This document shows positions 37,891-48,509 of a DNA stretch of 64,000 nt, in pieces (positions within the stretch are counted from its first letter, which is position 1; each line of letters opens with the position of its first letter). Made by a program: the position numbers and the translations under genes. The notes under the pieces are model-generated. The model did not search any database. It saw nothing but the letters and a program-made list of their open reading frames with translations, and was not told the origin of the DNA. This DNA is from Bog-473 sp963737745 (GTDB taxonomy: Bacteria; Actinomycetota; Acidimicrobiia; Acidimicrobiales; RAAP-2): NCBI GenBank assembly GCA_963737745.1, contig CAVTTR010000004.1, positions 154,247 through 218,246 of the forward strand, written 5' to 3'.

Positions 37891-40264
37891 TCAGGCTACG
37901 GCCGCCAGGTCGGTCTCGTCGTCCACTGCCGCCGCGTCCTCTCCGGACAGGGCCGGAGCGAGGACATCGGCGATGGTGGTGGCCAAGTGGAACGTCATGA
38001 CGTCTCGGACCTCTTCGGGCACATCTTCGAGGTCCGGGCCGTTGCGCACCGGGAGGACGACTTCCTTGAGCCCGGCCCGGTGTGCGGCCAGCACCTTCTG
38101 CTTGACCCCACCGATGGGGAGCACCCGGCCCTGCAGGGTGACCTCGCCGGTCATCCCGACAATGGAGCGAACCGGAATGTCACGGAGCAGGCTGACCAAC
38201 GCCGTCGTCATGGTGACGCCGGCCGAAGGCCCGTCCTTGGGCACTGCGCCCGCCGGGACGTGCACGTGGAAACGCTTGCCCGGAGAAGATCTTCGGGTCG
38301 ATGCCGAGCTCCTCGGCGTGTGAGCGCACGTAGGACAGTGCGATCTCGGCCGACTCCTTCATGACGTCCCCGAGTTGACCGGTCAGGGTCAAGCCCTCCG
38401 GGCCATCGGACATGCTGGCCTCGACGAAGAGCACGTCGCCTCCGGCACCCGTCACGGCGAGGCCGGTGACGACACCGGGCACGCTGGTCCGCTCGGCCGC
38501 TTCGAAGTAGAAGTGGGGCCGACCGAGCCAGCTACGCACATCCGGCGCGTCGACGACGACCGGAGCCTCGCGCTCACCGGCGGCCAGCTTGGTCGCCACC
38601 TTGCGGAGAAGCCGGCCGAGCTCACGCTCGAGCGAACGCACGCCCGCTTCACGGGTGTAGTCGGCCACGATGCTCCGAAGAGCGTCGTCGCTGATCTCCA
38701 CCTCGTCCTCGCGCAACGCGGCCCGGCCGAGCTGGCGCCCCACCAGGTGGTGACGGGCGATCGACACCTTCTCGGACTCGGTGTACCCGTCCAGACGGAT
38801 GACTTCCATCCGGTCGAGCAGCGGTCCGGGGATGGTGTCGATCACGTTGGCCGTGGCGATGAACATCACCCGCGAGAGGTCGAGGTCGACTTCGAGGTAG
38901 TGGTCCCGGAACGTGTGGTTCTGCGCCGGGTCGAGCACCTCGAGCAAGGCCGAGGACGGGTCGCCCCGGAAGTCGGCTCCGAGCTTGTCCACCTCGTCGA
39001 GCACGATGACCGGGTTCATGGTCCCGGCCTCACGCAGGGCCCGCACCAAGCGTCCGGGCTGCGCCCCGACATAGGTACGGCGGTGGCCACGGATCTCGGC
39101 CTCGTCACGCACTCCGCCGAGGGCCACCCGGACGAACTTGCGTCCCAGGGCCCGGGCCACCGACTCGCCGAGCGACGTCTTGCCGACGCCCGGAGGACCG
39201 ACGAGGGCCAGAATGGCTCCCGAGCCGCGGCCGTCCACCGGCACCAGGCCGCGCTCGGCCTGCAGCTTGCGCACGGCGAGGTGCTCGAGAATCCGCTCTT
39301 TGACGTCGGTCAAGCCGTCGTGGTCGGCGTCCAAAATCCGGGCCGCCTCGACCACTTCGAGGCTGTCGTCGGACTCCACGCCCCAGGGGAGCTCGAAGAC
39401 CGTGTCGAGCCAGGTACGGATCCAGCCCGTCTCGGGGCTCTGCTCACTGGTGCGCTCGAGCTTGTCGACCTCACGTTGGACCGCGACCCGGACGTGCTCG
39501 GGCAGGTCGCGCTCGGCCAACTTGGCCCGGTAGTCGTCGGGGTCGGACTCGTCGCCCTCGCCGCCGCTGAGCTGTCCCAGCTCCTTGCGGATGGCCTCGA
39601 GCTGACGCCGGAGGAGGAACTCGCGCTGCGTCTTCTCCATGCCCTCTTCGACGTCGGTCTTGATCCGCTCACGCAGCGTGAGATCGGCCAGGGTGTCACG
39701 GGCCCAGCCGAGGACCAAGCGCAAGCCGCTCCTCGACCTCGATCGTCTCGAGGACCTGGACCTTCTGGGACAACGAGAGGTCGGGCGAATAGCCCGCCAC
39801 GTCGGCCAAGCCGGCCCGGCTCGGTGATGTCGCGCAACTGGGTGGCAATCCGGCCGGCACCCCTGCTGAGCAGGATGTTCTCGAGGACCGCCCGGTACTC
39901 CCGGGCCAATTCTCCGGCGGCCGGCGTCGGCTCGCCCTCAGTCAAGAGGCTCGGCCTCCACCCACAGCGCCGCCCCGGTACCGGGCACGCCGGTACCGAT
40001 GGTGGCCCGCTGGTCACCGCGCACGGCGACGGCCTGGAGGCCGCCCGGGAGCGCGCCCTCTTCGGTTATTTCAGCGATCACGCCGACGCTGGCATAGCGG
40101 CCCTCGATGTGGGGCACCAGCAGCAGCTTTCCGCCGGCCGACTGGGCGGCCTCTACGGCGGCACGAGCCTCGTCGGACTCCAGCGCCATGGTGAAGACCA
40201 TTCCGGGCAGAACCACACCCGATTTCAAGGGCAGCAATGGAAGTGTCACATTTTCATTCGACAT
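37891..40264 (-). CDS. lon: ATP-dependent Lon protease (frameshifted)
   Basis: ATG 40264 starts MSNENVTLPLLPLKSGVVLP, the Lon substrate-binding N-domain. The main frame from 39724 has LRERIKTDVEEGMEKTQREF, Walker A LVGPPGVGKTSLGESVARAL, RTYVGAQPGRLVRALREAG, Walker B PVIVLDEVDKLGADFRGDPS, sensor FIATANVIDTIPGPLLDRME and LSYVRSHAEELGIDPKIFSG. After a shift near 38285 the catalytic Ser and Lys appear in VPKDGPSAGVTMTTALVSLL and IGGVKQKVLAAHRAGL. Other shifts lie near 39720, 39830 and 39940. Joined length is about 790 aa, normal for LonA. Lon degrades misfolded and regulatory proteins. No HAIR (HspR) operator is clear; a 10-bp palindrome TGACTAGTCA lies at 40297-40306 upstream. Confidence 0.92.
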
Positions 40265-40296
40265 GGGATGTCCCCTCTGGGTCCGTGTTACTTGTC

Positions 40297-40306
40297 TGAC
40301 TAGTCA
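40297..40306. promoter_or_regulatory. short palindrome upstream of lon
   Basis: TGACTAGTCA is a perfect 10-bp palindrome centred about 37 bases upstream of the lon start. It partly overlaps a TTGACT on the minus strand that could serve as a -35 element, though I cannot find a -10 at the right spacing. It is a weak candidate operator. Confidence 0.3.
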
Positions 40307-40407
40307 ACAATCCTCCGCGCGATCTGATTCCCGGCGCTCCTGACCAGGGAGGTTACGACTCGGCGTACGGGGGTTCGCGTGCGCCACGAGAGGCATACGC
40401 TGAGGCG

Positions 40408-40761
40408 ATGGGAACGACCACGCATACGCATCGCCGCACGCGATCTCCGGGTCCCTGGCGCCCGACCACGAGGGCGGGACGACCCTGGCCCCCGCCCGCC
40501 CTGACCAGGAGCTGGACGACGGGCGACCACGACCGGATGGCCCACATCGTGCTGGAGGGCTACACCCCCAAGAAGGGCGACAAGAAGGGCGAATTCGTCT
40601 CCACCGGGCCGAGCGTCGTCGAGGGAATCGTCAACGGCACCGCCGTGCGCGCCCTCTGCGGCAAAGAGTGGGTGCCGGGACGCAATCCCCAGCGCTACGG
40701 TCTCTGCCCGACCTGCAAGGAGATCGCCCAGTCCATGGGCTGGAAGCTGCCGGCTAATTAG
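40408..40761 (+). CDS. DUF3039 family protein
   Basis: The C-terminal 75 residues (DHDRMAHIVLEGYTPKKGDK, then SVVEGIVNGTAVRALCGKEW and VPGRNPQRYGLCPTCKEIAQ) match DUF3039, a small actinobacterial protein with a CGKxW...CPTC zinc-like pair. The N-terminus (THTHRRTRSPGPWRPTTRAG) looks out of frame. In the neighbouring frame GTTLAPARPDQELDD fits the family better, so there is probably a shift near 40530. It is divergent from lon. Function unknown. Confidence 0.82.
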   Translation: MGTTTHTHRRTRSPGPWRPTTRAGRPWPPPALTRSWTTGDHDRMAHIVLEGYTPKKGDKKGEFVSTGPSVVEGIVNGTAVRALCGKEWVPGRNPQRYGLCPTCKEIAQSMGWKLPAN

Positions 40762-40816
40762 CGTCGCCCAGGGCCATTCGCCCAGGTGCCATTCGTCGTG
40801 ACCTCGAGGCGCCGCG

Positions 40817-41818
40817 TTACGTGGTGGAGAGAAGCACAATCACGAAACCTACGTACGCCACCAAGATGAGCGCACCTGAAAAGCGCCCAAGACCTCGGCC
40901 CCGGTAAGCGAGCGCCATGGTCACCATGGTCAGACCGATATACCAGCCGGCCACGATGAAGCCGGAGTGTGACGGACGGGCCAGACCGACGAAGATGGCC
41001 GGGACGAGGAGTCCAGCCGTCACATTGATGGCATTGGAGTTCAGGGCGGTACTGAGGCTGGCCGCGCCCCTGCCCTTTCGAGCGAGATACACCGCGGCCA
41101 CGGCATTGGGCAAGCTCGTGACGCCGGCCAGGACCAGACCCCCGACGATGATCTCGGCCACCCCGAAGTGCCTCCCGAGAGAAGAGGCTCCCTGCTCCAT
41201 GGCGATGCTGGCCGCGATCACGACGACCAGCGCCCCCATGGCCACCACGGTGTCGTTCATCGTCCCGCGTCGTGGTCGAATCGCCATTTCGAGCTCGTTC
41301 TCCTCTTCAACGATGGCCGAGGAAAGCCATGCCCCCCACCGAGGCGGCAAACGGAGGCGACGGACCACCCATCGGTGGGCGCCCAAGGTGATCACGTAAG
41401 GAACCAAGACGGCGAGCACCAGCGTGAGCGCGACCACCGGCCCCACGACGCCGACAACGGCCAAGAGACAAATCAACGAGATGGAGAGAGCGACCACACC
41501 GCTCAGAGCCACGACTCTTCGGTGCAGGTTGATTCGACCTGCGACAACTGCCCCCAGCCCGATGAGGGCGGCCAGATTGAAGACATTCGACCCGATCACC
41601 ACACCAGAGCCGATGGTCCGCTGATGGTGGATGACCGCGGTGATTGAGGCGGTTACCTCAGGCGCATCGGCAGCCAGGGCGGCCACCATGCCGAGAAGCG
41701 CTTCGGATAGTCCGAGACGCTCCCCCACTCGTTCCAATCGGGTGACCAGCAACCAACTGGTGGCAAGGCTGATGGCGGCACCGGCGACGAACGCCACGAC
41801 CGAGAGCTGCGTTCCCAT
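40817..41818 (-). CDS. Ca2+/cation antiporter family membrane protein (sodium/calcium exchanger fold)
   Basis: The intact 333-residue protein has about ten hydrophobic segments in two halves, each with an ion-binding repeat. The first half has ALLGMVAALAADAPEVTASI and GSGVVIGSNVFNLAALIG. The second has EIIVGGLVLAGVTSLPNAVA and STALNSNAINVTAGLLVPA. The repeats match the alpha-1/alpha-2 layout of the CaCA superfamily, with Glu in the first and Asn/Ser in the second. It is predicted to exchange Ca2+ or another cation for H+ or Na+ in the cytoplasmic membrane. Confidence 0.88.
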   Translation of the reverse strand: MGTQLSVVAFVAGAAISLATSWLLVTRLERVGERLGLSEALLGMVAALAADAPEVTASITAVIHHQRTIGSGVVIGSNVFNLAALIGLGAVVAGRINLHRRVVALSGVVALSISLICLLAVVGVVGPVVALTLVLAVLVPYVITLGAHRWVVRRLRLPPRWGAWLSSAIVEEENELEMAIRPRRGTMNDTVVAMGALVVVIAASIAMEQGASSLGRHFGVAEIIVGGLVLAGVTSLPNAVAAVYLARKGRGAASLSTALNSNAINVTAGLLVPAIFVGLARPSHSGFIVAGWYIGLTMVTMALAYRGRGLGRFSGALILVAYVGFVIVLLSTT

Positions 41819-42081
41819 CGGTGTCTTTCGTCCCGGTGTCTATCGGCCCGGGAACCGGGCGTGATCGTGAGCCGACCGAGCGCAAGGCGCGGGATGGCAC
41901 GCATTGAGAGCCGGGTGGAGGCGAGTGAGGATGTGGCACATGTCGGCTTCCTTGCGCGGACGAAGGGCTTGCCGACCAGACTTCCCGGCTCTCCGGGTAC
42001 AAATGTAGCCTCACAGAGCGGCACCGGCGGACGACGCCGGTCATTTCAGACCTGTTGCTGCGTTCAGACCTGACGGTGCGT
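41819..42081. other. 263-bp intergenic stretch
   Basis: Between the antiporter gene start and the 3' end of the GAF-GGDEF-EAL gene, both on the minus strand. Its right end shows a short direct repeat (gttcagacctg near 42051 and gcgttcagacctga near 42060). No gene is supported. Confidence 0.35.
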
Positions 42082-44981
42082 TCAGGCGGAGACCGGCGAG
42101 GCCGACGAGACGAGGTACTCCTCTATCTCTTCGGGAGCGACCGGACGTGCGAATAGATACCCCTGGCCAACGTCGCAACACTCTCCGCGCAGCTGGGCCA
42201 GCTGTCCGTCCTCCTCGATCCCTTCGGCCAAGGTTTCGAGGTTGAGCGCCTTGCCGAGCTGGATCAGGGTGTGGATCAGAGAATCACCTTCGGGCGACTT
42301 GCCCATCCCCGAGATGAACGAGCGATCGATCTTGAGGGAGTCCACCGGGAACTGCTGGAGGTACGCCAGCGACGAGTAGCCGGTGCCGAAGTCATCGATG
42401 GCGATCCGCACGCCGAGGACTTGAGCGCGTTCAGCTGTTGCAGGGCCCCCTTGGCGTCGCGCATCAGACAGGTCTCGGTGATCTCCACGATGAGCATCTC
42501 GGACGGGAAGCCCGACATCTCAAGGCCGAAACAGACGTCATCGAGCAGCGTTTGCGCATCGAGCTGACGGGCGGAAGCATTGACCGACATCTTGATGTCA
42601 TGGCCCAGGGCCCGCCAGGCCATTCCCTGACGGCACGCTTCGTTGATCACCCAACGCCCGACGGGGATGATCAGGCCGGAGGCCTCGAGAGCCGGGATGA
42701 ATTCGTCGGGCTGAAGGAGCCCCTCGGCTCGGGTGGTTCCAGCGCAGAAGCGCCTCGACGCCGATCACGGACATGTCGGAGAGGTTGAAGATCGGCTGAT
42801 AGCAGAGGAAGAACTGGTCCGTGCCGACGGCGGCCTGCAGGTCCAGCTCGAGTTCGTGCCGGCTGTGCATGGTGCGTTGTACATCTCGGACTCGAAGAGC
42901 ACGTAGCAGTTCTTGCCCGCCTCCTTGGCCCGGTAGAGGGCGACGTCGGCGTCCCGGAACAGCTCTTCGCTCGTCTCGCGCGAGCCCGACGGCGATGCCG
43001 ATGGAGGCCGAGACGGAGACCGGGATCTGCGATGGGCTGAGCCCATGCTCGAGATAGAACGGCTCGGCCAGCACCTCCAGGAGCCGTTCGGCCACCAGCT
43101 CGGGACCGGCGGCGAGCGAGATGCCCTCGGCCAAGACGACGAACTCGTCACCGCCGAGGCGGGCGACGGTGTCCGACTCGCGCAGCGTGCCGGAGAACCG
43201 GGCGGCAACCGAGCGGAGCAGGTCGTCCCCGATCTGTGTGGCCCAAGTTGTCGTTCACGTCTTTGAAACCGTCGAGGTCGATGAAGAGCAGGGCCATGTC
43301 GACGTGGTCCCGGCGGGCCCGCGCCATCGCCTGCTCGACCCGATCAAGAATGAGCACCCGGTTGGGCAGCCCGGTCAGGCTGTCGTGCAGCGCCTGGTAA
43401 CGGATCTCCTCCAGGAGCCGGGCGTTATGCATGGCAATGGCCGCTTGCCCGGCCAGGCCTCGGAGCCGCTCGGCGATCTCCACGTCGTCGTCCAAACCGA
43501 TCGGGATGCGCCGTGACATCGATGGTGATCCACCCGAAGAGCTCGCCGTTCAACGTGATGCCCAAGGATCGGGCGGCCCAAGGAGCCGGCGCTCGACGAG
43601 GGTGGCGCTGAGGCCACCGGCTGGGCAGATCGACGGGGTGCCGGTAGAGCCACGCATCCAGACTCCCCGATCGAAGGTGGCGTGGGGCAATCGCGCGTCA
43701 GCGTTCGTCCGCGGTCTGGTCATCGAAGCCGTGGGTGGCATAGATCCACCGCGGCTCATCCCCGGTCGACAGCGCGAAGCGCACGATCACTCGATCGCAG
43801 TCAACGACCGAGGGGATGGTCCACGCCAGGTGGTGCTGCCATCTCGTTCGCTCGTCGAAGAGTTCCCCCAACGAGCTGGAAAGGGCGAGGAGGGCCTGCG
43901 CCGTCGTCGGCCTGGCGGCGGGCCTCGACGACGGCCACTTCCGAGTCAAGAGCCGAGGCGGCGAGACGGGCGTAGGAATCGAGCACCGAACGGTCGCTCG
44001 GTTCAAAGGAGGAATCCTCGGGGCGTAGGGCCACAAGGTGGCCGTAGCGACAGCGGTCCGATGCCACCTCACATGCCAGGACGTGGTCAGCCCTCGGTGC
44101 ATCCGGCGATGTGCGCAGGCCCAAAACCATCGCGGCGGCGTCGCCTTCGCCGACACCGCGTGGTCAGGGTGAAGTGGTTCGAGGCCGCGCTTTCCTTTAT
44201 GTCCAAGATGTAGCCGGCGGCCTGCACGGCGCGCATGGCACCGGCCATGACCCGAGTCAGTACTGGCTGCAGGCCCTCACCGGAGCCGAGGTCCGCCAAT
44301 GTGCCCTGCAGTTCGTCGAGCCTTGCTTGCAGCAGCCGCACGCGCATTTCGGCGCGGCTCTCGTTGGCGGTCTCGAGCTCGACCGAACCCCAACGCAAGA
44401 GAGCCGAGCAACGTGTCGCGCCATCACTCTGGCACGACTCATGGACGATCTCGGCCACGGAGTGACCGAAGAGTTGCGGCACAGTCGAAGCAAGGGACAA
44501 ACCGAAGGCGCAGAGCTCAGGAAAAGGTTCATGGGGCTCACGCATCCACATTTCGATCCGGTATTCGTATGGACCGACCATGTCGGTCGCCATGCAAAAG
44601 GATGGCCCGAACGCCTCCACGTAATTCGGTAAGGCGTCGTACACGGCGGCGGGAGAGCCCAGCGCTTGGAAGATCTCCATCCGCTCGGGTCTCCGAATGG
44701 AGTTGAACGCACAGCGACCGACCGCTTTCAAGGCGTCAGGTCCGCCTCCCAACACGACACCGGCGGACTCGAGGAGACTGCGGCGCTGCCAATAGAGCGT
44801 CCATACACCGCCATCACTTTGTGAAGCCGCGTCGGCGCGCCATGTCCGCAACGCGGTAGACCTCTTCAAGCGTTCCTTCCGGCGTGTTTTGCTGCAAGTA
44901 CTCAATGAGGAACTGTGAAACGACGTCTCCGGGGTCCACTTCGAAGGACTGCGGCTCGCCCTCCCTCGCCGTCATGACCAT
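42082..44981 (-). CDS. V4R-like/GAF-GGDEF-EAL cyclic-di-GMP signalling protein (frameshifted)
   Basis: Possible start ATG 44981 (MVMTAREGEPQSFEVDPGDV); upstream ATGs to about 45122 are also open. The N-terminal part YWQRRSLLESAGVVLGGGPD, ALGSPAAVYDALPNYVEAFG and HESCQSDGATRCSALLRW resembles a 4-vinyl-reductase-type sensor domain with two Cys. A coiled coil and a GAF-like part follow. The GGDEF domain has the intact motif ARLGGDEFVVLAEG near 43140. The EAL domain has GVEALLRW, NASARQLDAQTLLDDVCF, EITETCLMRDAKGALQQ, DDFGTGYSSLAYLQQF and the end GQGYLFARPVAPEEIEEYL. Both catalytic modules look intact, so it could make and degrade c-di-GMP. Breaks lie near 44815, 44160, 43700, 43500, 43245, 42990, 42735 and 42415. 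Joined length is about 966 aa. Confidence 0.8.
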
Positions 44982-45304
44982 TCCTGCGCGCCCCGCGGAA
45001 GTCGGAGCCGAACACAACCTTGTCGCCCTTCGAACGCGCGCAGGAACGTCGGCGTTCGCATCTGTATTCCTCGCTTTGTCTCCGCGCGCCGTACCCTGCT
45101 CACCGGGCATTGCCGCTTGCATGCGACGAGTATCGCCCCTCAAGTTGCAACGAGATGGCGCCGCGGTTGCGGGACCGGTATTTGCCCCCCTAAGCCCTGA
45201 CAGGCGACAGACGCTCCGGTATGGTCCAAGCATTGTCGGAACCACGGCCAATCGGATCTTGAGTGCGCATCGGGAAGCTGCCTGGTACCGGTGAGAGCAG
45301 ATTG

Positions 45305-47288
45305 ATGGCGCCGGGAGGCCCAATGCAATTTCCAAAGCGATTACTGTGGGCACTCAGCGTCTTGCTCTTGCTGATCGGCGCCTCGGCGACTGTGGCGCAG
45401 AGCGCGTCAGCTGGCGCCACGCCGCTCCCGACGAAATCGTCCGACGTCGTGCTGCAATCCCCCCTCACCGGGCTCGCACAATCCGAGCCCGCGCATTGGG
45501 TGACTGGCCTCCAACCTCACACCTCAGGCGCACAGGACACGGAGGAATCACACAACTGGTCCGGCTACGTCGACACCGGACCACAATTCACCGGCGCCAG
45601 CGCGGCAATGGGTGGTGCCATCCGTACAGCCGTCGCAGACAGCCTTGTACTCAGCCACGTGGGTCGGCGTCGACGGTGCAACCAATTCAGATCTCATCCA
45701 GACCGGCACGGCCCAAGAGACATCGGGGGGATCCACTTCGTACTACGCGTGGTACGAGATTTTGCCGAGTAATGCGGTGCCGGTCTTTGGCGTCACACCG
45801 GGGGACCATATGACAGCCTCGGTGCAACAGGTCTCGCCGGGTGGTACGGCCTGGACGATCACCATCACCGACGTGACGTCAGGACAGACAAAAACCGTCG
45901 TGACGCAGTACACCGGTCCGGGGGCTTCTGCGGAATGGATCGAGGAGGCCCCAACAGTGAACAATCAACAATCAACGTTGGCCAACTTCGGTACGGCACA
46001 GTTCACCAACCTCGGCGAGACCGTTGTGAACGCCTCCTCGGTCACGCACACTCCCATCGACATGGTCAACACCAGCGGCACCGTCATCGCGTCGCCTGGT
46101 CCACTGACGAACGCGTCCTTCACCGTCACCGACGATTCGCCCAGCACACCCGTAACCCCGGCCGCCACCACGACCAGTATCTCGGTGAATCCCGCCTCCA
46201 CTACCGTCGGCACCTCAGTGACCTATTCCGCCGCCGTGAGTTCGGGCGGTGGAACGCCGACCGGCACCGTCGTCTTCACCGACGGTTCGACCGTGCTGTG
46301 CACAACCAGCAGCCTCGTAAACGGGTTCGGGTCATGCGCAGTGACAGCAGCGCCGGTGGGAAATGACACGATCCTCGGCACCTATTCAGGCAGCTCGTTT
46401 TTCAATCCATCGAGCGGGAGCACGTCGTTGGTGGTCAATGCGGCGTCAACCCCGACACCAACGCCAACCCCCACCCAGTCGCCAAGCCCCACGGCGACGT
46501 CGCACGGCTATTGGCTCGTCGGCTCCGACGGTGGGATCTTCACCTTCGGCTCGGCCCCGTTCTACGGCTCGACGGGTTCGCTAAGCCTGGTGCGGCCCGT
46601 TGTGGGGATGACCCTGACGGCCGATAAGGGTGGGTATTGGCTCGTCGCTTCGGACGGCGGCATCTTCACGTTCGGCGATGCCGGGTTCTTTGGCTCCCTG
46701 CCCGGCATGGGGTACGCCCCGGCGAATAGTGCGGGCAACGGGAAGAAACTGAATGCGCCCGTCGTCGGCATGGTGCCCTCTTTCGACGGAGGCGGCTACT
46801 TCCTGGTCGGCTCCGATGGCGGGGTCTTCGCCTTCGGGGACGCCAAGTTCGAAGGATCGTGCCCGGGCATCGGTGGATGTTCGGGAACGGCCGTCACCGT
46901 CATGCCGGACGCCAGCGGAAATGGCTACTGGCTCGTCACGGCGACGGGGCAGGTCTACGCGTTCGGCGATGCCACAACCTTCGGGCAACCCGGGCCACAG
47001 GGCTCTCCGGTGACGTCGGCCACCCGGACTCCGGACGGCAAGGGCTACTGGATCCTCTTCGCCAACGGAACGGTCGATGCTTTTGGTGACGCCGCCAACC
47101 ACGGCGGCCCGGTCAATGAAGTGGGTGCCCTAAACCCGGCCACGGCGATCTTTGCCGTCGCCGACGGCCAGGGATACTGGGTAACCACGGCAACCGGGTC
47201 CATATTCACCTTCGGCGACGCGCCATACGACGGTGGCACCACCGGCACGCGTCTCAACGGATCGATCATCGCCGGGACCGGGTTCTGA
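45305..47288 (+). CDS. secreted G1-type (eqolisin-like) peptidase with Ig-like domain and six GYW-repeat module (one frameshift)
   Basis: ATG 45305 gives MAPGGPMQFPKRLLWALSVL followed by LLLIGASATVAQSASAG, a signal peptide. The peptidase part starts SHNWSGYVDTGPQFTG and, after a shift near 45640, reads LYSATWVGVDGATNSDLIQT with the candidate catalytic Gln, then SYYAWYEILPS and GPGASAEWIEEAPTV with the candidate catalytic Glu, the Q/E dyad of G1 acid peptidases. An Ig-like domain (SVNPASTTVGTSVTYSAAVS) and a Pro/Thr linker follow. Six repeats of about 45 residues of GYWLVGSDGGIFTFG type end the protein at 47288. About 661 residues joined. The protein should be extracellular or wall-bound, and active at acidic pH if like known G1 members. 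Confidence 0.82.
46504..47288 (+). repeat. six protein-level GYWxx..DGxxxxFGDA repeats in the secreted peptidase
   Basis: Copies read GYWLVGSDGGIFTFGSAPFY, GYWLVASDGGIFTFGDAGFF, GYFLVGSDGGVFAFGDAKFE, GYWLVTATGQVYAFGDATTF, GYWILFANGTVDAFGDAANH and GYWVTTATGSIFTFGDAPYD, about 40-55 residues apart. They probably form a six-bladed propeller or a wall-binding solenoid. The repeats degrade towards the C-terminus but are not frameshifted. Confidence 0.85.
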
Positions 47289-47347
47289 CCGCCTCCTTCA
47301 TCTGACCCCTTTCGCGTCGATCCGACGTCGTGAGCCATGATGGCGCC

Positions 47348-47923
47348 ATGACCCGATCCGGTCCGGCCGGCCTCATCCTCACCCCGGGCAGCAGCGCCAG
47401 ACGTAATCATCCAAGCCTGATGGCGGTCGACGATGTGGTCTCGGCCCGCGGAATCGTCGTCGAGCGTATTGAGTTTCCGAGCCAGGCCGCAGGCAAGCGA
47501 CGACCTGATTCTGAGGACGTTTGCGTCGCGACCATTCGCGACGCTTCAGCCGAGTTGGCGGAACGGCTTGGCGTTGCGCCATCTCAGCTGGCGCTTGGTG
47601 GTCGTTCCATGGGCGGGCGGATGTGCTCAATTGCGGTGGCCAAGGGGCTCGGGGCAGCTGCGCTGGTCTTGATCAGCTATCCCCTGCATCCCCCGGGACG
47701 TCCCGAGCGTCTTCGGACGGCACACTTTCCGCAGTTAGATGTCCCATGCCTCTTTGTTTCCGGTCGGCGTGATGCCTTCGGAACGCCCGCCGAATTGGAA
47801 GAGGAGACGGCGGCAATCCCAGGCGAGGTGACCCTGGTCCTCATCGATGGAGATCACTCGCTGCGCAAAAGAGAGTCAGAAGTGGCCGATATCGTCGGCC
47901 CTTGGCTCGCGAGCTTGAGCTGA
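47348..47923 (+). CDS. alpha/beta hydrolase (dienelactone hydrolase/KANL3-Tex30-like)
   Basis: The intact 191-residue protein starts MTRSGPAGLILTPGSSARRN. It has the nucleophile elbow LALGGRSMGGRMCSIAVAKG (Ser in GRSMGG), the acid in CLFVSGRRDAFGTPAELEEE and the His in VLIDGDHSLRKRESE. Length and layout match the small KANL3/Tex30-like alpha/beta hydrolases, which have no well-defined substrates. It follows the secreted peptidase by 59 bases and converges on the 58-aa ORF. Confidence 0.88.
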   Translation: MTRSGPAGLILTPGSSARRNHPSLMAVDDVVSARGIVVERIEFPSQAAGKRRPDSEDVCVATIRDASAELAERLGVAPSQLALGGRSMGGRMCSIAVAKGLGAAALVLISYPLHPPGRPERLRTAHFPQLDVPCLFVSGRRDAFGTPAELEEETAAIPGEVTLVLIDGDHSLRKRESEVADIVGPWLASLS

Positions 47924-47945
47924 GCGACCGCTGAACTGGTGAGTC

Positions 47946-48122
47946 CTAGCGAATGAAGTGAATGGTCGAGTAGGTCGAATGGTCGGGGTGGTCGCACGTT
48001 TGACCGTCCCAACAATGGCCCTGCGCGTCCCGCGGTCGGTCCTCGACGGCCACCCGGTCCGACACGAGCTCCCCAACTTCGACGGATTCTTGGGCTATGC
48101 CCCGATCCTCGGTAATGACCAT
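47946..48122 (-). CDS. 58-residue acidic small protein with Cys/His-rich tail
   Basis: This ORF is only 58 codons long. ATG 48122 is preceded by AAGGAAG with a 6-base spacer, a good ribosome binding site. The peptide reads MVITEDRGIAQESVEVGELV, SDRVAVEDRPRDAQGHCWDG, QTCDHPDHSTYSTIHFIR. The first 35 residues are acidic and valine-rich, and the tail has C-x5-C and four histidines, which could bind metal. There is no signal peptide. It converges on the hydrolase gene with 22 bases between. No family is recognised, and it could be spurious, though start, RBS and composition are all good. Confidence 0.5.
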   Translation of the reverse strand: MVITEDRGIAQESVEVGELVSDRVAVEDRPRDAQGHCWDGQTCDHPDHSTYSTIHFIR

Positions 48123-48509
48123 CTGTTGCTTCCTTTCACCCTGACTCGAACCTCAAGATTACATCGTTGTTATTTCCGGGTCGAGGATCCTCAGGACCTC
48201 TGGGACCGGTAAGGTCCTTCGATGTTCGACGGCGTGCGGCACCCACGTCCGGGGCCGGTGCCGACGAGACGGATCGACTATCGGTGAATCGAACAGTGCG
48301 TGGAAGCTGGTTCTGGAGGTTCATGCTCGTCCTCGGCGTTGCCTTGACGATTGACTTCTTTGTGGACGACAAGTTGATCTTCGCCGGCATCGCACTCGGC
48401 GTGGATCGTGGCCTGCCTTTTCACCTTGTCCAAGCTGAAACGGTCCCAGCAACCTTATTGACGACGTCCAAATGGCCATCGCCCTGGGTAAACGGCCGCA
48501 CGACGGGCT
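48123..48509. other. 387-bp stretch without a confident gene
   Basis: It holds the upstream region of the 58-aa ORF. A plus-strand frame from about GTG 48283 reads VNRTVRGSWFWRFMLVLGVA and LTIDFFVDDKLIFAGIALGV, one or two membrane-like segments. It then runs on antisense into the methyltransferase gene, so a small broken membrane protein is possible but not established. Confidence 0.35.

Noticed and set aside
38375..40303. 642-codon plus-strand open frame over lon
   Set aside because: Antisense shadow of lon; composition is Arg/Gly/His-rich with no motif.
46449..46495. Possible DNA-level repeat in the Pro/Thr linker of the secreted peptidase
   Set aside because: It is a low-complexity coding linker, not a distinct element.
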